Shown: positions 1 through 6,832 of the stretch, piece by piece | Layout: each line of letters begins with the position of its first letter | How positions within the stretch are numbered: position 1 is the first letter of the stretch | Source: a virus | Length of the DNA: 27,701 nucleotides | Reading direction: 5' to 3' (one strand) | Virus record (IMG/VR): IMGVR_UViG_3300036876_000106 | Location: 1 to 27,701 of that record | Position numbers and translations under genes: made by a program | The notes under the pieces: generated by a model | Seen by the model: the letters and a program-made list of their open reading frames with translations, nothing else | Told to the model about the DNA's origin: nothing | Database searches by the model: none

Positions 1-71
1 AGCGCCTCTGCCATGATGCTGCGCGCCGAGTTGCCGGTACACAACACAAGAATGTTGTAGGGCTTCCGCAT
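1..71 (-). CDS. arsC: Arsenate reductase / low-molecular-weight protein tyrosine phosphatase family (5' part only)
   Basis: The first 23 codons of a leftward gene are visible and the rest is outside the window. The peptide starts MRKPYNILVLCTGNSARS and continues IMAEA. This is the N-terminal beta strand and the C-T-G-N-S-A-R-S phosphate-binding loop of the LMW-phosphatase fold, in the form typical of thioredoxin-coupled ArsC proteins, with the nucleophilic cysteine at residue 11. The ATG at 71-69 has a good ribosome-binding site (AGGAG, complement of 80-84). It is the only non-phage gene seen and it marks the host side of the junction. The family cannot be narrowed between arsenate reductase and another LMW phosphatase from 23 residues; the loop favours ArsC. 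Confidence 0.82.
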   Translation of the reverse strand, partial: MRKPYNILVLCTGNSARSIMAEA

Positions 72-236
72 GGCAGTTTCTCCTGTACTTTCTTGAACGC
101 TCCTGTGGCCGAACGCGTTTGATTTCAGTGAAAGAACGATTTACGTTTCAGTATACTGAAATAGAGCGCGTTCATTCCATTTTCCATAGATTTGCAAAAC
201 CCTCAAAAACGGACGCCACATCCCACGCCAGAAGCA
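72..236. promoter_or_regulatory. Host/prophage junction region with a perfect 16-bp palindrome upstream of arsC
   Basis: No gene is seen in these 165 bases. They hold the perfect palindrome TTTCAGTATACTGAAA at 146-161, preceded by a related imperfect one, TTTCAGTGAAA, at 123-133. The palindrome lies about 75 bp upstream of the arsC start and contains TATACT, a near-consensus -10 hexamer on both strands, but I see no matching -35. Palindromes of the form TTTCA-N6-TGAAA are of the kind bound by ArsR/SmtB metalloregulators, which would suit an arsenic gene (inference). The alternative is a transposase-binding end sequence, since Mu end sites carry a CGTTTCA core and CGTTTCA occurs here at 144-150. 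The exact prophage end could not be located. Confidence 0.5.
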
Positions 237-410
237 TTACTGAATCCAGCCATAATTACCCCCAGAAGAGCTACTCGGGGCGGCGGCTACAATTATCGAA
301 AAAGCCTGACTTCCTGGGTAACCATTTGCCCCGGTGGCACTTATCGTAAAGGTTGATGTGCCAACGGTTGTCGGCAGGCCACCGATAACCCCTAAGGAAG
401 CATCCTGACT
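237..410 (-). pseudogene. In-frame Ig-like (putative Ig / He_PIG-type) C-terminal fragment behind the fibre stop codon
   Basis: Directly after the TAG stop of the fibre gene (413-411) the same reading frame stays open for 57 codons, to a TAA at 239-237. It reads like the second half of a bacterial putative-Ig domain: GVIGGLPTTVGTSTFTIS, then a strand ending AFSIIV, then a Ser/Gly linker and NYGWIQ. The first half of such a domain is missing, and there is no start codon or ribosome-binding site. It may be the tail of a displaced fibre or host gene left after recombination, or a C-terminal extension reached by amber readthrough. The style (Ig fold, Ser/Gly linker, final aromatic) is like the C-terminus of the tail-tip protein ending at 1684, which favours a phage origin. 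Confidence 0.6.
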
Positions 411-1682
411 CTACGGGTAGGTGACCTGCCAACCCAAAAATGTTTGAGAGAGTACCTGGCCGACTGGATCAAGCACTGCTGCTAAGTAATTGAAACCAGA
501 GCTACCAAGCCAGCTAGAGCTTTTCGAGACCGAATAAGCCAGAGTCCACAAGTACCCATCTATTGAAAAACTGATATTCAACGTTGTGCCGGTATCCTGC
601 ACTCTGATCCCGAGGAGATTACCGTTAAAAGTGGTCATTAATAAGTCCGCATCCCAAGAAGTGGATGAGTTCCAGAGCCCGACGTTCCATTGGGCTATGT
701 ATGTTGATGATCCAGACCACCGGATTCCGAATCGCATCAATTTACCAGTTAAAGAATTCAAAATGGCTACGCCGACGAACGGATTTGCGGAGTCTGAGGA
801 AGGTCCTCGAAAACTGTTTACCACCGCTGTAAGTGTGAAAGGAATAGATGGATATGCAGAAGCAACACCTTCGATATGATCACTCCCAGTGTTAGCTGAG
901 TCGGCCAACAAAATGCCGACAGCGGCATTAATCGCGGAAAAGGTCGAAAGCTGATTGAAGGCAGTTAATAATCCAGTATTTGCAAGTGTGGGATAAGCTG
1001 GTGATGAACCAAGGATTCCAGGGAAAAGAAATATTCCATTTGGAATACTGCCCCCACCGCTGCCTGGGGCAGCGCTAATAATCCCCGCCGAAATAGTGAT
1101 TGAAGAGCCATCGGGCCTGACAGCGCCCAAAGCTGATGTGGTTGCAACGGGTAAGTCAGCAGGAACCAGCGCGCGCAAGGTGGCTAGCCCGGAGGATCCG
1201 TTTGGCGAAGCTAGAACCTCATTAGCAGCGCCGGATGGCAGTGAAGCTCCAGCAGCGCTTAAAACTCCCGCCGAAATCGTGATCGAAGAGTTATCCGGTT
1301 TGACGGCTCCTGGCGCCAGGGCAGATGCGAGGGGTAAGTCGGCGGAAACAAGAGCACGTAAAGCGGCTAGCCCAGAGGCTCCGTTTGGCGAAGCTAGAAC
1401 TTGATTGGCAGGACCGGACGGTAGAGGCGTCGCAGGCGGAACATACCAAGTGCCATCGGCTTTGAGCACCTTCCCCGCAGCCGCGTCTCCGGCGGCCGGA
1501 GCAGGCACGAGGCCCATGACGCCGCCGGCGCCAGAGTCGCCCACCATCTTTGGAAGATAAGCTGACACATTACGCGCGATAGTGGGATCGAGAGACGGCG
1601 CATCGGCCTGCCATTCTACATTCAAGCCGCCAACAGGAGCCGCGGGCTCCGAGTTATTTAGATTGATCGTCTGCGTTGGCAT
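411..1682 (-). CDS. Tail fibre / receptor-binding protein with 61-residue tandem repeats
   Basis: This is a 423-aa protein and the last complete gene of the tail operon. Residues 1-85 (INLNNSEPAAPVGG, then a GDSG..G motif and a KADGTW motif) are the N-terminal type common in tail fibres. Residues 87-147 and 148-208 are two tandem 61-residue repeats, each starting LPSG and ending in an SITISAG-type strand. After a Gly-rich hinge, residues 212-423 form a Ser/Thr-rich beta domain ending GWQVTYP that resembles a concanavalin-like lectin fold (inference from pattern). It starts one base after the stop of the tail-tip gene, so it is co-translated. The distal half is visibly more AT-rich than the head genes, as is usual for exchanged receptor-binding modules. 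Host binding is inferred from position and architecture. Confidence 0.8.
   Translation of the reverse strand: MPTQTINLNNSEPAAPVGGLNVEWQADAPSLDPTIARNVSAYLPKMVGDSGAGGVMGLVPAPAAGDAAAGKVLKADGTWYVPPATPLPSGPANQVLASPNGASGLAALRALVSADLPLASALAPGAVKPDNSSITISAGVLSAAGASLPSGAANEVLASPNGSSGLATLRALVPADLPVATTSALGAVRPDGSSITISAGIISAAPGSGGGSIPNGIFLFPGILGSSPAYPTLANTGLLTAFNQLSTFSAINAAVGILLADSANTGSDHIEGVASAYPSIPFTLTAVVNSFRGPSSDSANPFVGVAILNSLTGKLMRFGIRWSGSSTYIAQWNVGLWNSSTSWDADLLMTTFNGNLLGIRVQDTGTTLNISFSIDGYLWTLAYSVSKSSSWLGSSGFNYLAAVLDPVGQVLSQTFLGWQVTYP
1059..1424 (-). repeat. Two tandem 183-bp repeats inside the fibre gene
   Basis: Units at 1242-1424 and 1059-1241 encode fibre residues 87-147 and 148-208. Shared peptide landmarks are LPSG, VLASPNG, GL(A)LRALV.ADLP, GAV.PD.SSITISAG and SAA. 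Nucleotide similarity is clear, for example the shared GTTTGGCGAAGCTAGAAC, but it is not perfect. The duplication is therefore not recent, or has been kept under selection. Such repeats usually act as shaft or spacer segments. Confidence 0.8.
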
Positions 1683-1683
1683 G

Positions 1684-4600
1684 TTAGCTCCCGTTCACTG
1701 TCCAGCCGCCGCCAGAAGTGACGGCGCTGGAAATGGTGATTGGCGCAGAAGCCGTGGCCGCAGGCACGGCTAAACTCGTAGCCTCGATAGTGTGATTGCC
1801 TGTTGCCGGTGGCGCGGAATAGAAGCCCGTCGAATCGATCGTGCCGACTGTTACATTGCCTCCTGGGATGCCATCCACAGCCCATGTGACGCTCTGATTC
1901 GCGTTATTCAGCACTGTGGCCGAGAACTGCAAAGTAGTTGCCGCTGGAATGGTGGCCGAAGAAGGCGAGATATTGACGACAGCGGAGACTGCGGAAGCCG
2001 GCGCGCAGTAGAGCGCAAAAACGTCTGCGGCTCCTGCCCAGATATTCCCCTGGCCATCACCGAACTCGATATGAACGACGTTGTTATCGTCGAGATAGGC
2101 GGCATAGATGCCGTGGGCGTGATTTCCATTGTCTGGATAATCCCACCCGCTGGTGCCCACGATAGCTTCCAGCGAAGCACCATCGCCCGCGGCTGCCGGT
2201 AATTCAAGAGTTGAGCCATCCGCTACGCCCAGGGCGCAACCAACGCCGAAAACCAGGCCAGCGCTCAATGGACATTGCGCCCACTTTGCTCCCCCGAGCG
2301 TTTGAGTCGTCCAGGTTCCCATGTTGTTCTTCCAGGCAAAAACGAGAACCGAGGCGTTGCCATGCCAGACGTTGCCTTCGCCATCCTTGAAGTTAAGATG
2401 AACAACCTGGCTGGAATCGACGTATGCGCCAACCCAGTGCGCATCGTGGCCGCCAGTTGGAACACCATCGTGAGGAAACGCGACGGCAAACATCTTATCT
2501 GTGGTGAAGCCAGCCGGCAGCGAAACTGTAAAGCTCCCATCGCCGGCGACGATTCCGCGTCCGAAGACGATCTCTTCACCGCCTTGCAATGTGAAGCTAA
2601 CCCAAGTCAAGCCACCGCTCGAAGCAGTCACATCCGCGCTGAGCCACGCGAGGCAGGCATAATTTGCCTGGCCGATCCAGTAACTCCCGTCGTTGTCTTC
2701 GTATTTCAGCGTGAGGCCAAAAGAACTGCTCACATCGCAAAGCTCGATGGTAGCCATGGCGCCGCTCCAACCGCTGCCACCAAAGCCCTCTGGAGAAGCC
2801 CAGGCGAGTGTATTGCCGACAGGATAGCCGGTAGACGGCAATTGAAATATCGATCCACCCGCGCCTGATCCGGTGAAAAATGAGAAGTTACCTGCCGCGA
2901 GGGGAATCGCTGTGAAGCTGGAGCTATTGCCGGGATCACTGCCCGGCACACTCGGCCAGCCAGCCTGCGTAGGATCGCTGGTGTCATACATGACCGCTTC
3001 GTTATAAGGCCCGAGCGAAAACTCGATCTCACCGCTGTTTTCGTCAGGCTTGAGAGAGATTTCACCGCCCGAACCAGCGGCTTTGGCGCTCGGCGGATAG
3101 ACCGTGCGCGGTTCCAACACTTCATATTCACCGGCGTATTGGAAGTTCGTCGAATCATCCAAAGTAACGTGGTCTCCGCACTCAATGGCGCAAGCCAGAT
3201 TTCCGGCCGCGTCGCGCGCGAACATCGAGGTGCGGAATTTCACGCATGGAGGCGTAATATATGGCGACTGATCGATTCCGAGCTGCCGATCCCGCTCATA
3301 GCAGGTGAGCCGGCTGACCTGGTCATAAGTGCTCGTTGCGAAGTCGAGTTCCTGCTTCACCTTATTGCGCTGGAGCGGGATGCCAAGGCCGATCACACCG
3401 CGCGCGAGCATGTTGTTTTTGTGCCAAAACTCCGGCGTCCGTTCTTTAAATCGCGAATACAGTAGGCCGAGGCCCCCGCCAGCACCAACACTCGCGGGGA
3501 AGTTTGTGCCTTTGCTTACCAGCGTCAAAGTCGAGGGATCAACCTCAGTCGTTGAGCCTGGGTTAATGATGGCAGGAACGCTGTAGACTGCCCACTGCCC
3601 GTCATAAGTCGTATTTGTTCCACCGATTGCGATTCTGTCTCCACCTTCGCAGGGATGCGGCTCGACCGTCGTCACAACAGGGTTTCCGCCGTAAGTGCAG
3701 GTGATTGAGGCGATCTGCGAGCATTCAGGGACCAGAATATCTCTGTGTTTGCCGATAAAACGGTTCGCGGTTTTATGAAGGCTCTGATCACTTGCGTCCC
3801 AGGAGCCGGGCAAAATATGAGCGCGGCTGAAGGTGAAGACGCTGGATCTCGGCATGTCGCATTTCAGGGAAACCTTTCCGGCATATTCGGAAGAAAAACT
3901 ACGGCAGCAGATCAGAATTTGCTCAAGGACCGCTTGCAGGCTCGTTTGCTGGTTGAACGAATAATGCCCTTCGAACCTGCGCCGGCTGTTCGGCAGGATC
4001 TCATCAAAATATTGAGCAGCTGTAAAAATCGATCCCCAGTCAAAGCGATTCTGAACCGCCTGGGTCACTTTATCCGGGCCATAAGTCAGATCGAGCCGAT
4101 AATCGGGCATCAATTTCCGGCGCAGAAGCACATCGACGAAATGCCAGGCCGGATTCGTCGTGAATGCATAGCCGGTCTGATTCCCCTCATCATCGAACAT
4201 TCGGCACTTCAAGGCTCGCCAGAGGCCAACCGGCGCGATGTCGGTCCACATGCTCGCATCGTTGCCGTTGTTGCTCGATTGGTTCAGAATCGGCTGTTTC
4301 CGCATCAGCGTGTAGTAGGCAATGCGCGATTCAGTGATGCACTGCACAGCCGGCGGATAGAGCGTGGAGAGAATGTCAAGGCCCTGATCCGGGCCTGTCG
4401 ATGTGGGAGACAATTCACTGCCAACGGTCGAATCGCAGCCGCTGTGAAAATTAAAAACAAATCCCTCTGGGTTGCCGTCGAGCGCTTGAAGCCAGTCAAA
4501 ACCGTAGCTGCGGATCACCTTCTGCGCGGGTGTGTTCACGCCGTTCCAAACCAGCAGATCGTTGATCCAAAGCTCAACGCAGCCATCCCACTCGCCATGG

Positions 4601-4773
4601 CCGAGCTTCCACAGTCCGAGGCGCGTGTATTCGTTGACTGAATCGCCAGTATCCTGCAGCTGGTAATATTTCGAGCGTTTTCCGGTGGCCCAGACATAGC
4701 CGTAAGAAAGAGGAATCGGAGTCCCGGTGGTCTCGCTGGCAGAGCTGCTCTGTGTTGTGGAAGCGTTTGCCAT
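1684..4773 (-). CDS. Tail-tip / central fibre protein (lambda gpJ position) with repeats and a C-terminal Ig-like domain
   Basis: A 1029-aa protein follows the gpL-like gene through a TGATG stop/start overlap at 4775-4771. The N-terminal ~600 residues are a phage tail-tip type region (SYGYVWATGKRS near the start; later stretches on binding and base architecture are not assignable in detail). Residues ~640-925 hold about three related ~100-residue beta repeats. The clearest pair are the segments HLNFKDGEGNVWHGNASVLVFAW and HIEFGDGQGNIWAGAADVFALYC, and an earlier, more diverged copy contains NDGSYWIGQANYACLAW. Residues ~932-1015 form a bacterial Ig-like domain (TLQFSATV, SVTWAVDGIPGGN, GTIDSTGFYSAP). 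The protein ends in a Gly-rich tail. Position after a gpL-like gene and before the fibre supports a host-recognition tail-tip role. Confidence 0.78.
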   Translation of the reverse strand: MANASTTQSSSASETTGTPIPLSYGYVWATGKRSKYYQLQDTGDSVNEYTRLGLWKLGHGEWDGCVELWINDLLVWNGVNTPAQKVIRSYGFDWLQALDGNPEGFVFNFHSGCDSTVGSELSPTSTGPDQGLDILSTLYPPAVQCITESRIAYYTLMRKQPILNQSSNNGNDASMWTDIAPVGLWRALKCRMFDDEGNQTGYAFTTNPAWHFVDVLLRRKLMPDYRLDLTYGPDKVTQAVQNRFDWGSIFTAAQYFDEILPNSRRRFEGHYSFNQQTSLQAVLEQILICCRSFSSEYAGKVSLKCDMPRSSVFTFSRAHILPGSWDASDQSLHKTANRFIGKHRDILVPECSQIASITCTYGGNPVVTTVEPHPCEGGDRIAIGGTNTTYDGQWAVYSVPAIINPGSTTEVDPSTLTLVSKGTNFPASVGAGGGLGLLYSRFKERTPEFWHKNNMLARGVIGLGIPLQRNKVKQELDFATSTYDQVSRLTCYERDRQLGIDQSPYITPPCVKFRTSMFARDAAGNLACAIECGDHVTLDDSTNFQYAGEYEVLEPRTVYPPSAKAAGSGGEISLKPDENSGEIEFSLGPYNEAVMYDTSDPTQAGWPSVPGSDPGNSSSFTAIPLAAGNFSFFTGSGAGGSIFQLPSTGYPVGNTLAWASPEGFGGSGWSGAMATIELCDVSSSFGLTLKYEDNDGSYWIGQANYACLAWLSADVTASSGGLTWVSFTLQGGEEIVFGRGIVAGDGSFTVSLPAGFTTDKMFAVAFPHDGVPTGGHDAHWVGAYVDSSQVVHLNFKDGEGNVWHGNASVLVFAWKNNMGTWTTQTLGGAKWAQCPLSAGLVFGVGCALGVADGSTLELPAAAGDGASLEAIVGTSGWDYPDNGNHAHGIYAAYLDDNNVVHIEFGDGQGNIWAGAADVFALYCAPASAVSAVVNISPSSATIPAATTLQFSATVLNNANQSVTWAVDGIPGGNVTVGTIDSTGFYSAPPATGNHTIEATSLAVPAATASAPITISSAVTSGGGWTVNGS

Positions 4774-5975
4774 CAGATTGTCCGCCTCCGATTGATGATG
4801 TTGAAGGCAGTGTTGGCAACGGTATCGCCGTAATTCTTTTCGTAGCTGTTAGCTTCAACCATGATGTGAGCCGGCACCTGGCAGGTCTGATAGCTGTACT
4901 GACACTCAGTCGAACCGGTGGCGCCGCAGCGTGGGCCTCCCCATTGAAGCTGGCAGGTCTCAGAATAGATTTCGAGCGGAGTGTCGTCTTGCGATGGATT
5001 CAGCAGTTGTGTCCCTTTCAGAGTCACTGTATCCACACCGATCGGATCAACCGTCAGGGTTCCATGAACCTCAAGCCACGCGGCCTCCGCATCAGCCTGC
5101 CAAGAACGAAAGACAAAAAATGCACCCTCTAAAGTGGAGCGTCGAGCAATCTTTTCAAAATTCCGGCTGAGTGAATCCCCACTGAGATTCTGAAGCACAA
5201 AGGCGCCCACATCCGTCACCAAAGAACGATGGAACGTGAACTTCGGAACCTCTACGAGCCAGGGAATATAAGGCCCTGAACCGTATGGTGCTTCCCCTGG
5301 GAAGCCCCATCCGGCATAGCCTCCAGACTCACTCGTGTAATAAATTGCAACCCCGATAAAAGAGATAGTTGCAAAGCACGAAGCGCGGTTTTCGCCCAAC
5401 TCAACAGGCATCCAGGAGAACGCTTCGATTGCCTGCTCTGGAGTTAATCCTGAAAGCTGCGTCCAGAGGGCGTTGGTTGCATGGTATTCTCCAGCAAATG
5501 AACCTCCAGAAGGAAAATTACAAACCGTTGAGGTAATGAGCTCCCCACCCCCAGAGACGTCAACATTGCAAATCACTGTCGGCCAAATTCTTGTGATCAC
5601 GGCGTCGGAAGGGAGCGTAGGCATTTTAAATCCAGAAAAGGTGGCCCAAGAAAACAGGTGGGCACCCTCTGCCTGGAAAAAGCACGTTTTGATAGACCCG
5701 CTTTCGCTCATTGAGCCCGTATCGTAAAAATCTCCTTCACCTGAAACACCGCCGATTGTCGGATATGCCCAGGCGACTTTTTCGCTCGAAGTGGGCGGAA
5801 TTGGAGGGTAGGCATAACCAGGCAAGCCGCCTGTGATCACAACCGGCGCATTGCTCGGCCGATCGCTCCAGTAGTAAAGGTTGCCGTTCACATCCTGCAC
5901 ATCGAGCAGGTTCACCGGCGCGATGCCCGAGCGAGCGCCACCGATGGCCTTCAGAGATGGAGGGTAGGCAATCAT
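4773..5975 (-). CDS. Tail-tip protein of lambda gpL type with a four-cysteine cluster and a large internal insertion
   Basis: A 400-aa protein. The C-terminal part carries cysteines at residues 341, 350, 358 and 365 (C-x8-C-x7-C-x6-C). The outer spacings x8 and x6 equal those of the four cysteines that bind a [4Fe-4S] cluster in lambda gpL, as I recall them. The local sequence ETCQLQWGGPRCG fits the gpL/BR0599 C-terminal signature. Residues 1-45 (ARSGIAPVNLLDV, YYWSDRP) and 240-335 look like the two halves of the base domain. Between them lie ~190 residues of extra, Ser/Gly-rich sequence not expected in a ~230-aa gpL. The gene is coupled to both neighbours by single-base stop/start overlaps. 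Role: closing the tail tube at the tip. Confidence 0.75.
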   Translation of the reverse strand: MIAYPPSLKAIGGARSGIAPVNLLDVQDVNGNLYYWSDRPSNAPVVITGGLPGYAYPPIPPTSSEKVAWAYPTIGGVSGEGDFYDTGSMSESGSIKTCFFQAEGAHLFSWATFSGFKMPTLPSDAVITRIWPTVICNVDVSGGGELITSTVCNFPSGGSFAGEYHATNALWTQLSGLTPEQAIEAFSWMPVELGENRASCFATISFIGVAIYYTSESGGYAGWGFPGEAPYGSGPYIPWLVEVPKFTFHRSLVTDVGAFVLQNLSGDSLSRNFEKIARRSTLEGAFFVFRSWQADAEAAWLEVHGTLTVDPIGVDTVTLKGTQLLNPSQDDTPLEIYSETCQLQWGGPRCGATGSTECQYSYQTCQVPAHIMVEANSYEKNYGDTVANTAFNIINRRRTI

Positions 5976-6832
5976 CAGCGCATAACCTCCAGCGCGTACC
6001 AGCTCACATTGGTGCCCGTTGCCGCGGCGTTCTTGGTGCCGTCACAGACCACCTTCACTCGATGGATATCGAGCGGCATACTCTGCTGCGTGACCACGAT
6101 CTGCGGTCCAATGTCGGCGGCGTTATAGAGATCGACCGTTTGCAAGAGGACACCATCAACAAAGATGTCAGCTTTGCCAAACTCGGGACCTTTCAGCAAA
6201 TAAAGCCGGAAACCGTAGCCGCGATATTCATATTGTGCCCAGTCACCGGCCGCGCCTGCGTCATCCATCGTGATATAGGCGGTGCCAATAGTGGCCAGGT
6301 TTACCCGCTCCGTGCCCTGGCTACCGGCGACAGAGGTGCGCGCCGTCTGCGACCAAGCTCCGTTAAAAGCCAGCTTCTGATCGCCGAAGTCGTTATTGAT
6401 GAAGAATGCGATCGCATCGTGAGCCCAGTCGCTCGGATATTCGACCATCGCCTGCTGTGGGATCTCCTCAAAGGTGACATTTGCGACATCCCACATGCCA
6501 TTGCCGGTTTCGACAGGGATGACCTCGGATGTGAAGCGACCGACATAGTGACGGCCTCCGCCGTCCCAATCGATGATGGTGAAGAAACCGTCCTCGTATT
6601 GTTCGTAGTACCACTTCAGCCGCTGCACGCATGCCCAGGAGCGCATTGTCCAACTTAAAGAAAAGGTATGGCCAGTATTTTGCGTCTCGCGCGTCCAGGG
6701 CGTGCCGCCGACGGCCTTTTTGTTCAGCTTGGTGCTCGTGCGCTTGCGCGTGAATCCGTAGTTGGGCGTCATCGAATCTTCGATAGACTCATCCCATGTC
6801 GTTGTCGGGTTAAGGATGTCGCTGGCTGGCAT
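5975..6832 (-). CDS. Distal tail protein (lambda gpM position) fused to a carbohydrate-binding-like domain
   Basis: A 285-aa protein. Residues 1-128 look like a distal-tail/minor-tail domain (KWYYEQYEDGFFTIIDWDGG, VANVTFEEI) and occupy the first slot after the tape measure, as gpM does in lambda. Residues ~150-285 have the pattern of a jelly-roll carbohydrate-binding module: a YRGYGFRLYLLKGPEFGKAD stretch, VDLYNAADIG, and a final His-x-Val-x-Val strand followed by GTKN and a closing Trp-Tyr strand. In secreted glycosidases this pattern binds glycans (family knowledge), so contact with a cell-surface polysaccharide is inferred. Its start overlaps the tape-measure stop as TAATG at 6834-6830. 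Confidence 0.72.
   Translation of the reverse strand: MPASDILNPTTTWDESIEDSMTPNYGFTRKRTSTKLNKKAVGGTPWTRETQNTGHTFSLSWTMRSWACVQRLKWYYEQYEDGFFTIIDWDGGGRHYVGRFTSEVIPVETGNGMWDVANVTFEEIPQQAMVEYPSDWAHDAIAFFINNDFGDQKLAFNGAWSQTARTSVAGSQGTERVNLATIGTAYITMDDAGAAGDWAQYEYRGYGFRLYLLKGPEFGKADIFVDGVLLQTVDLYNAADIGPQIVVTQQSMPLDIHRVKVVCDGTKNAAATGTNVSWYALEVMR

Noticed and set aside
411-1682. Diversity-generating retroelement or invertible fibre segment
   Set aside because: No reverse transcriptase, template repeat, invertase gene or inverted repeat flanking the fibre is visible in the window.
3745-4641. A 298-aa plus-strand frame inside the tail-tip gene
   Set aside because: Antisense to a coherent 1029-aa protein with internal repeats; no supporting signals.
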